Of a stretch of 64,000 bases of DNA, positions 17,487 through 28,193 are shown piece after piece. The number at the start of each line of letters is the position of its first letter. Position 1 is the stretch's first letter. Both the position numbers and the translations under genes were made by a program. The stretch is from positions 434,001-498,000 of the forward strand of contig NZ_JAKRNM010000002.1 in the NCBI RefSeq assembly GCF_022346995.1. The letters are read 5' to 3'. This DNA comes from Paenibacillus sp. ACRRY. Its GTDB lineage: Bacteria > Bacillota > Bacilli > Paenibacillales > Paenibacillaceae. Below the pieces are notes generated by a model. The model did no database searches, was not told the origin of the DNA, and saw only the letters and a list, made by a program, of their open reading frames with translations.

Positions 17487-18866
17487 TTGCCATCGGTTAC
17501 ACTGGAACGCAGTCGCAAAAAGCGGCTTGAACATGCACATCCATGGATATATAACAACGAAATTGCCTCGGTTGACGGTAACCCTGAACCGGGAGATCTG
17601 GTCAACGTATTGAATCATCAAGGTCGTTATCTGGCGACAGGATACTATAACCCGGCTTCACAGATTACAGTGAGAGTCGTTTCATATCAACCGCTGGAGT
17701 TTGAGCAGATGGACACTGCCTTTTTTGCCGCTCGCTTCAGCGACTGTCTGCGTCACCGGGAGCGTTTTATCCAGGATGGAGAGGCCTACCGTTTGGTTTA
17801 TGGAGAAGCTGATTTTCTGCCGGGTCTGATCGTGGATCGTTTTGGCAGTATTCTTGTTGTACAGTTGCTTACCTTGGGAATGGATCGCTGCCGTGAAGCC
17901 ATCGTACAGGCTCTGATCGAATTGATGCAGCCAGAGGGAATCTATGAGCGCAGTGATGTGCCGATTCGGGAGCTGGAAGGACTGGAGCAGACCAAAGGAC
18001 CGCTGTACGGGGAGTGCCCACGTCATGTTACAGTTACCGAGAATGGATTGCTTATTAAAGTGGATATCGTGGAAGGCCAGAAAACAGGCTATTTCTTCGA
18101 CCAGCGTGAGAATCGGGCGGCGATTGAACCGCTTATGAAGGGCTGGGGCTATAAAAGCGGGATTGCTTTGCAGGAAGTGGAACAAGAGGGAAGCCTTCAG
18201 CTGCTGCCTGTAAATAAAAGCGGTAAAGTGGTGACTTTCCCCTATTGGGATGGGGCTACTGTTCTGGAATGCTTCTCGCACACCGGCAGCTTCACGTTGA
18301 ACGCCTGCAAATATGGAGCCAAAAAAGTCACATGCCTAGATATTTCAGAGCATGCTATTGAAAGTGCCCGCACCAATGTAGAATTGAATGGTTTTACGGA
18401 TCGGGTAGAATTTGTTGTCGCTGATGCTTTCCAGTATTTGCGTGAGCAGGTCAAGGGAGTAGAAGAGCGTTCCGTACGTGCACGGGCAGCCGAACAGAAA
18501 GTGGATACCTCCAAAGCGCTTGCAGCTGGCGGCGGGAAAACATTTGATGTGGTCATTCTTGACCCACCTGCCTTTGCCAAAACCAAATCAGCAGTCAAAG
18601 GCGCCTGCCGTGGATACAAGGATATTAACCTGCATGGCATGAAGCTTGTTAATGAAGGTGGGTATTTGGTAACGGCGAGCTGTTCGTATCATATGCGTCC
18701 TGATCTCTTCCTGGAAACGATTGCGGATGCAGCTGAAGATGCGGGTAAGGTACTGCGACTGATTGAATGGAAAGCTGCCGGCAAGGATCACCTGCAAATT
18801 TTGGGTGTGGATGAAGGGCATTACTTAAAATTTGCAATTTTTGAAGTGCGCAGCAAAACAAACTGA
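17487..18866 (+). CDS. RlmI-like class I SAM-dependent rRNA methyltransferase
   Basis: 459 residues: an N-terminal PUA domain (KRLEHAHPWIYNNEI, residues 11-25), a linker and a Rossmann methyltransferase with the catalytic motif VVILDPPAFAKTKSAVKGA (about 355-373), typical of RlmI/YwbD-type 23S rRNA cytosine-5 methyltransferases. The start is TTG 17487, seven bases after AAGGAAGTGG. Two stretches appear inserted relative to the usual compact core: about 30 residues between RAAIEPLMKG and ATVLECFSHTG, and about 25 residues (near 320-348) before the catalytic motif. The exact target base is not determined. Confidence 0.87.
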   Translation: MPSVTLERSRKKRLEHAHPWIYNNEIASVDGNPEPGDLVNVLNHQGRYLATGYYNPASQITVRVVSYQPLEFEQMDTAFFAARFSDCLRHRERFIQDGEAYRLVYGEADFLPGLIVDRFGSILVVQLLTLGMDRCREAIVQALIELMQPEGIYERSDVPIRELEGLEQTKGPLYGECPRHVTVTENGLLIKVDIVEGQKTGYFFDQRENRAAIEPLMKGWGYKSGIALQEVEQEGSLQLLPVNKSGKVVTFPYWDGATVLECFSHTGSFTLNACKYGAKKVTCLDISEHAIESARTNVELNGFTDRVEFVVADAFQYLREQVKGVEERSVRARAAEQKVDTSKALAAGGGKTFDVVILDPPAFAKTKSAVKGACRGYKDINLHGMKLVNEGGYLVTASCSYHMRPDLFLETIADAAEDAGKVLRLIEWKAAGKDHLQILGVDEGHYLKFAIFEVRSKTN

Positions 18867-19048
18867 TCTGCCATTGTTAAAAAATGACGTTAAGAAACTA
18901 GTCCACAGTGTAAAAGCTGTGGGCTTGTTTCGTGTTACAGGAAATCATTCTGTCTTTACCGGATTGTGGCAAACGTATGTTCCGAACCAGGTCAGTTATG
19001 TTATACTGGGAATTAAAATCTTGTTCGTGATGGTTTGGAGGATTAGAC

Positions 19049-22000
19049 ATGTCTGTACGCTTTATTATTGGCCGGGCAGGCAGCGGCAAGACGACGCTGA
19101 TTACCCGGGAAATTACGTCTTTGCTTCAACAGGAGCCTCAAGGCAAACCACTCATATGGTTGGTTCCGGAACAAAGCTCGTTTCGCACCGAGCAGGCTCT
19201 GGTTTCTTCTGGCGCGATCAAAGGCACCATGCGTGCAGAAGTATTGGGTTTTCGCCGATTAGCCTATCGTATCATGCAGGAAGCGGGTGGTTCTGCTCGA
19301 ATTCCAATCGGAGCCGAGGGGAAAAAGATGCTGCTTTATAAAGTACTTCAGCGGCGCAAGGAAGAGTTGAAGCTTTTTGGTGCTTCGGGCAATCAATTGG
19401 GTTTTATAGGGCACTTAAATGATTTATACAGTGAGTTTAAGCGTTATGAACTAGATCCCGGCTTGTTGGAAGAAGGCCTCTCTAATTGGAATACGTCTTC
19501 TTCGGCACCGATCCTGGGTGATAAATTACATGATTTGCTTCTTATATATCGAGATTATGAACAGGAACTAACGGAACTCTACATCGATGATGAAGACACA
19601 CTGACAGAACTGAACGACCGTTTAGCAGAAAGTGAGCTTCTTCAGGATGCACAAATCTGGATTGATGGCTTTCAGGGCTTTACACCGCAGGAAATGAGCG
19701 TGATTGGAAGACTGATGCTTCAGTCCTCTTCAGTGACCATTACGTTGACCTTGGATCGGCCATATGATCACGGGGCACTGCCCAGCGAATTGGATCTGTT
19801 CCATCCAACAGCGAGCGCATATGCGAGGCTCAAAGGTATGGCTGATGATCTGGGAGTCTTGAGCGAAACAACAGTGCTGCAGCCGGATGTTTTGCCAAGA
19901 TATGAGCACAGCCCTGGTTTGGCCCATCTGGAGTCTGGGTTCGACCGACGGATTCGTTGGAAAAGTGATGGCCGCGATGCGGGCGTGAAGTTATTCGCAG
20001 CCGAAAATCGCAGGGCTGAGATGGAAGGTGCACTGCGTGAAATGCGTAGATTGGCTCAGGAGGAAGGCGTGCGTTACCGGGACATGGCCGTACTCGTTCG
20101 TCAGCTGGATGCCTATGCCGATATTGCCGAGCCGCTATTCAGGGACTATGATGTGCCCGTTTTCCTAGATCGCAGAAGAAGTGAGCTTCATCATCCGCTC
20201 TCCGAATTTATTCGTTCTGCAATTGATGTCGTTCGTCGCCGCTGGCGTTACGAAGATGTCTTTCGCTGTGTCAAAACAGATCTGCTGCTTCCTCGTGATG
20301 GTTCTATCACTCGTGAAGATATGGACCAGCTCGAAAACTATATACTCGCCTGTGGAATCCACGGATACCGTTGGACCGACGGTAAGCCTTGGAAATACGT
20401 CCCGAGTCTGTCTCTGGAAGACAATGGACAGGACGGCCGAAGCCGCGGGCGGGAACAAATGCTGTCGCTCATGGAAAAATGCCGAACGGTCATTACGGAT
20501 CCGATGGCTGTGTTTGAGAAACGCATGATCAAAGCCAAGACGGCAAGAGAACAGTGTGCTGCATTATATGGACTACTCGAAGACGCAGAAATTCCCTGGA
20601 AGCTGGAAATGATGTCTGCTGAGGCAACAGCTCAGGGCGACCCGGAGCGTTCGCGGGAACATCGTCAGATGTGGGGAGCTGTTCTGGATCTGCTGGACCA
20701 GATGGTGGACATGATGGGAGCCGAACGACTGGACATCGATTTGTTCGCGGGCCTGATGGAGACGGGTTTGACCGAGCTGAAGCTAGGACTTGTCCCGCCG
20801 GCGCTGGATCAGGTGCTGGTCGGTTCCATGGACCGGACGCGGCTGCAGGATATCCAATATGTATTCATCCTGGGAGCCGTTGACGGTGAACTGCCGGCTG
20901 TGCCCCAGGAAGATGGCGTGTTAACGGAGCAGGAGCGGGAACTGTTGACCGAAAGAGGCCTCGGTCTTGGACCTGGAACAACAAGACGGATGCTGGACGA
21001 GCGTTTTCTGATCTATACCGCGCTGACTGCTGCAAGTAAGCAGTTGTGGTTAAGTTACCCTGTGGCTGATGATGAGGGCAAAATGCTTTTGGCTTCGGAA
21101 ATTGTGAGACATGTACGAAAGATGTTCGGATTGAATGAAGTGCCACTTCTTGCGCAGCCGCCAGTAACGGGTTTGGAAGAAGCTCACTGGTCTTACGTTA
21201 TTCATCCAGAGCAGAGTCTGTCGGTTCTGATTGGGCAGCTCCGCAGATGGCGCAGGGGTGAAGAGATTCCTGAACTCTGGTGGTCGGTCTACAACTGGCA
21301 CTGCTCCAATGAGAGCCTCAGACCTCAGCTGGAGCGATTGCTGGGCTCCATTTTCTATCGCAATCGGGCATTACCACTGCGTACTTCAACAAGTCGCCGA
21401 TTATATGGCACGGAGGTGCGGACAAGTGTTTCGCGAATGGAACGATTCGTGGCATGTCCATTCTCCCATTTTGCCTCACACGGGTTGCGATTGAAGGAGC
21501 GTCAATTATATCGTCTTCAGGCTCCGGACATCGGTCAATTGTTCCATGCTGCGCTGAGTCAGCTGGCTATACGATTGCGTGAAGAGAACCGCAGCTGGGG
21601 AAGCCTCTCTCCAGAACAATGCCGCAAGGAAGCGGAGCAAACGGTGGATCAGATTGCACCGCAGCTTCAGGGCGAAATTTTGCTGAGCACAAAGCGTTAC
21701 GGCTACATTTTCCGCAAACTGAAGGACATTGTAAGCCGGGCTTCGGTCATTTTGGGTGAGCAATCCAGACGGGGGAGTTTTGAACCTATTGGTCTTGAGT
21801 TGGACTTTGGGCCAGGCAAACCTTTGCCGCCTCTTCGCTTCGAACTGGAGAACGGGTGTGTGATGGAGATTGTGGGCCGGATTGACCGAGTTGATGTGGC
21901 AGAGGGCGAAAATGGACTCTTGCTTCGGGTTATTGACTATAAATCAAGCCAGACGGATCTCAAATTGCATGAAGTGTACTACGGACTGTCCCTGCAGATG

Positions 22001-22552
22001 CTTACGTATCTGGAAGTGCTGCTTAGTGCTGCCGAAGAGTGGCTGGGAGAATCGGCAATGCCTGGAGGAACACTGTATTTTCATGTGCATAACCCATTGC
22101 TGCAATCTGCGAACGGCATGACCTCAGAACAGGCGGGACAGGAACTGCTGAAACGCTTCAAAATGAAGGGATTGCTTTTGGCAGATCGTGATGCCATCGC
22201 ACAGATGGATAACACACTGGATAAAGGCTACTCGGCCATCATTCCTGTTGCACTCAAGGCGGACGGCAGTTTCTACAGCAGCGCAGCCGTAGCTACGCCA
22301 GACCAGTGGGACACGCTGCTCGCATCGGTTCGAGGCAATATCCGTGAGATCGGGACCCGAATAACGGATGGGGATGTGGCCATAGAGCCTTACCGTATTC
22401 AGCAGGAGGTTGCATGCACATTCTGTCCGTTTAAACCTGTCTGTCAATTTGATGAGAATATTGAAGGCAATGAATATAATCTGTTGTCCAAACCGGGCAA
22501 ACAGCAAATCTGGGACATGCTGTCACACAACAAGGGAGGGGAGACGTCATGA
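19049..22552 (+). CDS. addB: ATP-dependent helicase/deoxyribonuclease subunit B
   Basis: AddB, 1167 residues, partner of AddA in the RecBCD-like resection machine that processes double-strand ends and recognises Chi. The Walker A motif is near the N-terminus (GRAGSGKTTLI, about residues 8-18). The C-terminal RecB-type nuclease domain shows VIDYKSSQTD, and the iron-sulfur cluster cysteines are visible in CPFSHFASHG and CTFCPFKPVCQF. The length matches B. subtilis AddB. ATG 19049 follows GGAGGA; a -10-like TATACT is at 19002-19007. It overlaps addA by four bases. Confidence 0.97.
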   Translation: MSVRFIIGRAGSGKTTLITREITSLLQQEPQGKPLIWLVPEQSSFRTEQALVSSGAIKGTMRAEVLGFRRLAYRIMQEAGGSARIPIGAEGKKMLLYKVLQRRKEELKLFGASGNQLGFIGHLNDLYSEFKRYELDPGLLEEGLSNWNTSSSAPILGDKLHDLLLIYRDYEQELTELYIDDEDTLTELNDRLAESELLQDAQIWIDGFQGFTPQEMSVIGRLMLQSSSVTITLTLDRPYDHGALPSELDLFHPTASAYARLKGMADDLGVLSETTVLQPDVLPRYEHSPGLAHLESGFDRRIRWKSDGRDAGVKLFAAENRRAEMEGALREMRRLAQEEGVRYRDMAVLVRQLDAYADIAEPLFRDYDVPVFLDRRRSELHHPLSEFIRSAIDVVRRRWRYEDVFRCVKTDLLLPRDGSITREDMDQLENYILACGIHGYRWTDGKPWKYVPSLSLEDNGQDGRSRGREQMLSLMEKCRTVITDPMAVFEKRMIKAKTAREQCAALYGLLEDAEIPWKLEMMSAEATAQGDPERSREHRQMWGAVLDLLDQMVDMMGAERLDIDLFAGLMETGLTELKLGLVPPALDQVLVGSMDRTRLQDIQYVFILGAVDGELPAVPQEDGVLTEQERELLTERGLGLGPGTTRRMLDERFLIYTALTAASKQLWLSYPVADDEGKMLLASEIVRHVRKMFGLNEVPLLAQPPVTGLEEAHWSYVIHPEQSLSVLIGQLRRWRRGEEIPELWWSVYNWHCSNESLRPQLERLLGSIFYRNRALPLRTSTSRRLYGTEVRTSVSRMERFVACPFSHFASHGLRLKERQLYRLQAPDIGQLFHAALSQLAIRLREENRSWGSLSPEQCRKEAEQTVDQIAPQLQGEILLSTKRYGYIFRKLKDIVSRASVILGEQSRRGSFEPIGLELDFGPGKPLPPLRFELENGCVMEIVGRIDRVDVAEGENGLLLRVIDYKSSQTDLKLHEVYYGLSLQMLTYLEVLLSAAEEWLGESAMPGGTLYFHVHNPLLQSANGMTSEQAGQELLKRFKMKGLLLADRDAIAQMDNTLDKGYSAIIPVALKADGSFYSSAAVATPDQWDTLLASVRGNIREIGTRITDGDVAIEPYRIQQEVACTFCPFKPVCQFDENIEGNEYNLLSKPGKQQIWDMLSHNKGGETS

Positions 22553-25500
22553 CGAATATGCCAAAACCGGAAGGCAGTTTCTGGAGCGATGACCAGTGGA
22601 GTGCAATTTCCCAGAGCGGTGAAGACATTCTCGTTGCTGCAGCAGCGGGGTCGGGTAAAACAGCTGTGTTGGTCGAACGGATTATTCGTAAAATAGCCGA
22701 TCCTTCTCGTGGCTTCAGCGTGGATCGATTGTTGGTGGCTACCTTTACGAAGGCAGCGGCTGCTGAGATGAAGCAGCGTATTCGGGAAGCACTTGAACGT
22801 GCACTCGAGGAAGAGCCTGAGGAAGAGCATTTGCGCAAACAGTTATCGCTGCTTGGACGAGCTTCAATTACAACGCTGCATTCATTTTGTATGGAAGTCA
22901 TCCGCCGTTACTATCAGCAAATTCCGCTTAACCCGGCTTTCCGGATATTGAACGAGAATGAAGCCGAAATGCTGCGTCAGGAGCTCCTGGAAGAACTTTT
23001 TGAAGATAAATACGGAGAAGAAGGCGAAGGCAGCACATTTCGTGAGCTTGTGGACTGGTTCAGTGGTGAAAGGAACGATGATGCCATGCACCGGCTTGTA
23101 CAGCGCCTGTATGATTTCTCGCGCAGTCACTCCTGGCCGGATCACTGGTTATCGGAAATGGCGTCTGCATTTCAAGTTGAAAGCGTAGAGGCCCTTGGTC
23201 ATTCACCATGGGTACAGAGCATTTTACGTGATGCCGCACTTACCCTGAGTGGTGCAGCGGGGCTCTTGCGTCAAGGTATCGGCATTGCGATGCAGCCGGA
23301 AGGGCCTAAACCTTACGCGGATACACTTAAGGAAGATCTGGCCATGGTGGAGGAGCTTCTGTCTGCAGTGGAGGTTATGCCATGGGAGAGACTGCCTGAA
23401 GTTTTTCAGCCCGCAGCTTTTGGCAAGCTGAAACCCTGCAAAAAGGATCAAACCGATCCGGCGCTGCAGGAACAAGTGAAGGAACTGCGGGAGGCAGCAA
23501 AAAAGGCAATCACCGATCTGAAAGGCTCGCTCTTTGGCCGGAGTGCATTTTCCTTCTGGCAGGAGCTGGAGCAGGCTGCTCCACTCATGCAGGAACTGTC
23601 CAAACTTGTAAGTGAGTTCGGCGAACGTTACAAGCTGGCCAAACAAGAACGTGGGCAGGTTGATTTTAGCGATCTGGAACATTATTGTCTTCACATTTTG
23701 CGTCATGAGGATTCCACGCCAGAGCTCTCCATGCCTTCAAATGCTGCAATGGAATATAGAGCGCGTTTCGATGAAGTGCTGCTGGATGAATATCAGGATA
23801 CCAATACCGTTCAGGAAGATATCGTAAAGCTAATTTCCAGGGAGAATCCGGGCAATCGCTTTATGGTAGGGGATGTGAAACAGAGTATTTACCGTTTCCG
23901 CTTGGCTGAGCCGGGACTATTTCTGAATAAATACCGTCAATACAACTCTGGCACCCAAAGCGATGAAGGAGAAGGAAGCAAGCGGCGTGCAGGCAGACGC
24001 ATTGACCTGGCACGTAACTTCCGCAGTCGTGCTGAGGTGGTTCATTCGGTAAATATGCTGTTCCGGCAGCTCATGAATGAGGGCGTAGCTGAGATCGCTT
24101 ATGACGAACGGGCCCAGCTTGCCTACGGAGCTTCGTTTCCACCGGAAACCGAGGGAGATGAGGCCTATACACCGGAGCTGCTGCTGATTGACCGGCAAGG
24201 CGGGGGACCGGATCTGGGCGAGAGTGTAGATGAAAATGGAGATCAGCTGGCGTCGGCTGAACTCGAAAGTGTCGAACTGGAAACGGCTCAACTGGAAGCA
24301 CGGGCTATGGCTCGGCGCATTCGGGAGATGGTTGGCGATACCGATCAGCCAGCTCTGAATGTGTACGATAAGGCGTTGAAAACAATGCGTCCTGTCCGTT
24401 ACGGCGACATTGTGATCCTGCTGCGTTCTGCTTTAATGTGGGCTCCGTTAATGATCGAAGAATTCAGGCAACAGGGAATTCCGGCCGGTGGGGAGCAGAG
24501 CAAGGGGTATTTTCAGGCAACGGAAGTGGAGATCATGTTATCCCTGCTTCAGATCGTGGACAACCCAAGACAGGATATTCCGCTCGCTTCAGTCCTTCGT
24601 TCACCGATTTTGGGCTTAAATGAAGAGGATTTGGCACAAATCCGTCTGGGGGATAAAAGGCAGTCTTTCTATGACGCAGTGGTATCTGCTGTCCAGATCG
24701 GACAAGTGCCCAATGATGATTCGTCAGCGGTACAGATGCAATGGCCGGAAGTGTGGTCAGAAATTCAACAGGCAGAGCGGGAAGCGGCTGTTACAGCAGA
24801 GTCCGAGGTGCTTGAACAGCAATTTCTGAATGAGGATGAAGAAAGTGAAGGTAATCATGATCCAGAAGAGCACTCAGCCAGTGCAGGATCGGAATTGCAG
24901 CAGAAACTAATTCGTTTTATGAGCCAGCTGGAGCAATGGAGGCTTGAGGCACGTCAAGGCAGCCTAAGTGAGCTCATTTGGCGTATATACAGGGAGACCG
25001 GCTATTTAGACTGGGTAGGTGGTCTTCCGGGAGGTATACAGCGTCAAAGTAACCTGAAAGCCCTGTATGACCGTGCACGTCAATATGAAGAAGCGACGTC
25101 GAATCGGGGGTTGTTCCGCTTTTTGACCTATGTCTCCAGACTTCGTGAGAATGGTGGGGATCTGGGAACAGTGGCCGGATCAGGCGAACAGGATAATGCT
25201 GTCCGAATTATGACCATTCACCGGAGTAAAGGGTTGGAGTTTCCGGTTGTATTTGTGGCTGGCATCTCCAAAATGTTCAACCAGCAGGATTTGAATGCAC
25301 CGTTCTTGATGCACAAGGAGCTTGGGTTCGGTCCAAGATTTGTGGATCGGGAAAATAGGGTGGCTTATCCCACATTGGCTAATCTAGCGATTCGACGCAG
25401 AGCCCAGTTTGAGCTGCTGGCTGAGGAGATGCGGGTGCTATATGTCGCACTGACTCGGCCCAAGGAGAAAATGATTCTGGTTGGGACGGTTAAGGATGCT

Positions 25501-26811
25501 GCCAAAAAAGCAGCCGCCTGGTCACAGATCAAAGACAGTTCGGAACTGATTCTGCCGGATTATCTGCTCGCGGCAGGACGAAGTTATCTCGATTGGATCG
25601 GACCGTCTCTAATTCGCCATCCGTCGGCAGCATCATTACGCGAACTGGCTGGTGTACAAGACTCCTATGCTGCTTGTCTGATGGATGATGAATCATGCTG
25701 GAGCATTTCCATCATGTCTGCCGATTGGGTATCCAGGGAGACCTTTGTGGATTCGAAACATGATGAGGAAGACGAATTGGCAGAAGCTCGCCAAGAGCGA
25801 ATGAACGCGCTGCAAGCTGTGAAACCGGTAATTTTACACCCCTCCACAATCACTGGCGAGATGGATAGAGATTCGCAAGATGAACCTTCACGAGAAGACG
25901 TGAAGGTTGATCGGGTCGTAACGGAAACCGAATGGATGCAAAACGTAGAGCGTCGCCTATCATGGACATACCCATATGAAGCGGCAACCCGGATAGCAGC
26001 GAGCACATCCGTCTCAGAATTAAAGACAATGCTTGCGATTCAGGACCATCAGCCTCTCCATGTAATGGAAGAGTTGGAAAGACAAATGGATGATGCGGAG
26101 GTTCTCGAAAACCCGCAGTCAGAAGATCAAATCAGTGAAACACGTCATGATCGGACGGATGTCACGAACGAACACTCCTTCAAATTGCATTTGCGCCGCC
26201 CGAAGTTTATGGAAGAGAAACAATTGACGGGAGCTGAGCGCGGGACCGTGTATCACACGCTGATGCAGCATTTACCACTGGATGGAGCGAATGTCGATGC
26301 CTCAATTGTTGAACAGACGCTTGCAAGACTGACCAAACTTCAGATTTTGTTGCCTCATCAGGCAGAAGTAATTGAACCTGAACATTTGGCTAAATTCTTT
26401 CATACGGGACCAGGTACTGAGCTACTCCGTGCTGATTGGGTAAAACGGGAGATCCCTTTTATCTATGGACTTCCAGCAGAGCAATCTCCCGCCGAATGGC
26501 TGCAGCAGCTGTCATCGAATGCAGGAATGCAATCCCTGGATGAAGACAGCGGACTACAGGCTTCTTTGGATAATGAAACTGTACTTGTGCAGGGGATCAT
26601 TGATTGTCTCTACGAGGTGGACGGAGAGCTTACGCTGCTGGATTACAAAACGGATCGGGTGCTGGAACATCGCGGAGGAGTAAATGAACTGACCAGAAAC
26701 TATCGTTTTCAGCTGGAGCTGTATGGCCGGGCGATTGAAGATATTTTGGGGCGCAAGGTAGATCGGAAGTGGCTGTACTTCTTTGATGGTGGACATGCTG
26801 TAGAGCTTTAA
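22549..26811 (+). CDS. addA: ATP-dependent helicase/nuclease subunit A
   Basis: UvrD-family helicase plus C-terminal nuclease, 1420 residues. Motif I is AAAGSGKTAVLVERI (about residues 31-45), motif II is DEYQDTNTVQ, motif VI region reads VLYVALTRPKEK, and the nuclease motif is LLDYKTDRV near the C-terminus. ATGA overlap with addB indicates translational coupling. The protein is longer than B. subtilis AddA (about 1230); extra acidic segments lie around residues 740-790 and 1040-1210, probably flexible inserts. Confidence 0.97.
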   Translation: MTNMPKPEGSFWSDDQWSAISQSGEDILVAAAAGSGKTAVLVERIIRKIADPSRGFSVDRLLVATFTKAAAAEMKQRIREALERALEEEPEEEHLRKQLSLLGRASITTLHSFCMEVIRRYYQQIPLNPAFRILNENEAEMLRQELLEELFEDKYGEEGEGSTFRELVDWFSGERNDDAMHRLVQRLYDFSRSHSWPDHWLSEMASAFQVESVEALGHSPWVQSILRDAALTLSGAAGLLRQGIGIAMQPEGPKPYADTLKEDLAMVEELLSAVEVMPWERLPEVFQPAAFGKLKPCKKDQTDPALQEQVKELREAAKKAITDLKGSLFGRSAFSFWQELEQAAPLMQELSKLVSEFGERYKLAKQERGQVDFSDLEHYCLHILRHEDSTPELSMPSNAAMEYRARFDEVLLDEYQDTNTVQEDIVKLISRENPGNRFMVGDVKQSIYRFRLAEPGLFLNKYRQYNSGTQSDEGEGSKRRAGRRIDLARNFRSRAEVVHSVNMLFRQLMNEGVAEIAYDERAQLAYGASFPPETEGDEAYTPELLLIDRQGGGPDLGESVDENGDQLASAELESVELETAQLEARAMARRIREMVGDTDQPALNVYDKALKTMRPVRYGDIVILLRSALMWAPLMIEEFRQQGIPAGGEQSKGYFQATEVEIMLSLLQIVDNPRQDIPLASVLRSPILGLNEEDLAQIRLGDKRQSFYDAVVSAVQIGQVPNDDSSAVQMQWPEVWSEIQQAEREAAVTAESEVLEQQFLNEDEESEGNHDPEEHSASAGSELQQKLIRFMSQLEQWRLEARQGSLSELIWRIYRETGYLDWVGGLPGGIQRQSNLKALYDRARQYEEATSNRGLFRFLTYVSRLRENGGDLGTVAGSGEQDNAVRIMTIHRSKGLEFPVVFVAGISKMFNQQDLNAPFLMHKELGFGPRFVDRENRVAYPTLANLAIRRRAQFELLAEEMRVLYVALTRPKEKMILVGTVKDAAKKAAAWSQIKDSSELILPDYLLAAGRSYLDWIGPSLIRHPSAASLRELAGVQDSYAACLMDDESCWSISIMSADWVSRETFVDSKHDEEDELAEARQERMNALQAVKPVILHPSTITGEMDRDSQDEPSREDVKVDRVVTETEWMQNVERRLSWTYPYEAATRIAASTSVSELKTMLAIQDHQPLHVMEELERQMDDAEVLENPQSEDQISETRHDRTDVTNEHSFKLHLRRPKFMEEKQLTGAERGTVYHTLMQHLPLDGANVDASIVEQTLARLTKLQILLPHQAEVIEPEHLAKFFHTGPGTELLRADWVKREIPFIYGLPAEQSPAEWLQQLSSNAGMQSLDEDSGLQASLDNETVLVQGIIDCLYEVDGELTLLDYKTDRVLEHRGGVNELTRNYRFQLELYGRAIEDILGRKVDRKWLYFFDGGHAVEL

Positions 26812-26867
26812 ATGAACGGTTGAAACCGAAGATATATTCGCTATATGTGTTTGCAACGAAAGTCATG

Positions 26868-26912
26868 AAGGGGACGAATCGGTTCTTAGAAACGATGGTG
26901 TCCCCTTTGTTT
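26868..26912 (+). terminator. Terminator after addAB
   Basis: AAGGGGAC (26868-26875) and GTCCCCTT (26900-26907), with an inner ATCG/CGAT pairing, followed by TGTTT. Confidence 0.75.
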
Positions 26913-27008
26913 CCGCATTGGCTAGTGCCATTAGGATATGAGCTGCCAAGATTGGGGACAGGGCACTCTTATGATTAAGTTTTTGTAGGGAGAGGGGATG
27001 AACGGAAT

Positions 27009-28193
27009 ATGCGTATTTTGCACACCGGGGACTGGCATTTGGGAAAAACATTGGAAGGAAGAAGCAGGCTGCGTGAGCAGGAGGATTTCGTCGATGAACT
27101 CGTTAAACTGGCAGATGAGCAGCAGGCTGATGCAGTGTTGATGGCTGGTGACGTGTATGACTCGGTCAATCCGCCTGCATCGGCAGAGCAGCTGTTTTAC
27201 GAGGCGGCAGCCAGGCTTACCGAGCGAGGAAGACCACTGGTGGTCATTGCAGGTAACCACGATCAGCCAGAACGGGTAGCCTCAGTGACACCACTTGTAA
27301 ACAGACAGGGGATTACACTTGTGGGTATGCCGACGGCGGAAGCGGTGACCATTCATGCGCCTAGAACAGGCGAGACTGCCAAAATTGCTGCTTTGCCTTA
27401 TCCTTCAGAGGCGAGACTTAATGAAGTCCTCACCACGGATGGTGATGAAAACGTGCTTCGTCAAGCTTATAGCCGCCGGGTTGGCATGCTCATGCAGCGT
27501 CTGGCTGACTCATTTGGTCCGGATACGGTGAATTTGGCGATGAGTCACATTTATGTGCTGGGCGGGGTTGAGAGCGATTCGGAGCGCCCAATTCAAGTGG
27601 GGGGAGCTTACACCGTAGATCCATCTTCACTATCGATCGGTGCCCAATATACGGCACTCGGACACCTTCATCGCGCTCAGGCTGTGAAGGGGGACGGCGT
27701 GATTCGGTATAGTGGATCCCCGCTGGCCTACAGTTTCTCCGAAGCAGGACAAAGCAAATCTGTAACGATGGTGGATTTGGCACCAGGCGGAACTCCGAAT
27801 GTAGAAGAAGTGCTATTATCCTGTGGACGCCCCCTTGTGCGTTGGAAGGCACGCGGAGGTCTGGCTGAAGTGTATCGCTGGTTGGAAGAGGGAAGAGACG
27901 CCCAAGCATTCATTGACATGGAAGTGTGGCTGGACGATGCCATGTCACTCAAAGAGATCCAGCAGCTGCGCAAGTCACATGATGGCATTATTCATATCCG
28001 TCCGGTGTATCCGGAGATGGCCGCTGCCGGATTGCTGGAGCAGCGTTCCGAGCTGCCTGTGCATGAATTGTTCCGTAAGTTCTACCAGCGTCAGACGGGT
28101 GGGGCTCAGCCGGAAGACAGTCTGGTACAGTTGTTCCTTGAACTGGTGGACGAAGACGAGCCAGGCGTGCGTGAGGAGGTTGAAGGTAGATGA
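27009..28193 (+). CDS. sbcD: Exonuclease subunit SbcD (Mre11-like)
   Basis: 394 residues, the nuclease subunit of the SbcCD complex that trims hairpins and blocked DNA ends. Metallophosphoesterase motifs in order: HTGDWHLGK (about residues 5-13), GDVYDSVNPP, AGNHDQPERV, and TALGHLHRAQ. ATG 27009 follows GGGAGAGGGG. It overlaps sbcC by four bases. Directly downstream of addAB, forming a block of double-strand-break repair genes. Confidence 0.97.
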   Translation: MRILHTGDWHLGKTLEGRSRLREQEDFVDELVKLADEQQADAVLMAGDVYDSVNPPASAEQLFYEAAARLTERGRPLVVIAGNHDQPERVASVTPLVNRQGITLVGMPTAEAVTIHAPRTGETAKIAALPYPSEARLNEVLTTDGDENVLRQAYSRRVGMLMQRLADSFGPDTVNLAMSHIYVLGGVESDSERPIQVGGAYTVDPSSLSIGAQYTALGHLHRAQAVKGDGVIRYSGSPLAYSFSEAGQSKSVTMVDLAPGGTPNVEEVLLSCGRPLVRWKARGGLAEVYRWLEEGRDAQAFIDMEVWLDDAMSLKEIQQLRKSHDGIIHIRPVYPEMAAAGLLEQRSELPVHELFRKFYQRQTGGAQPEDSLVQLFLELVDEDEPGVREEVEGR

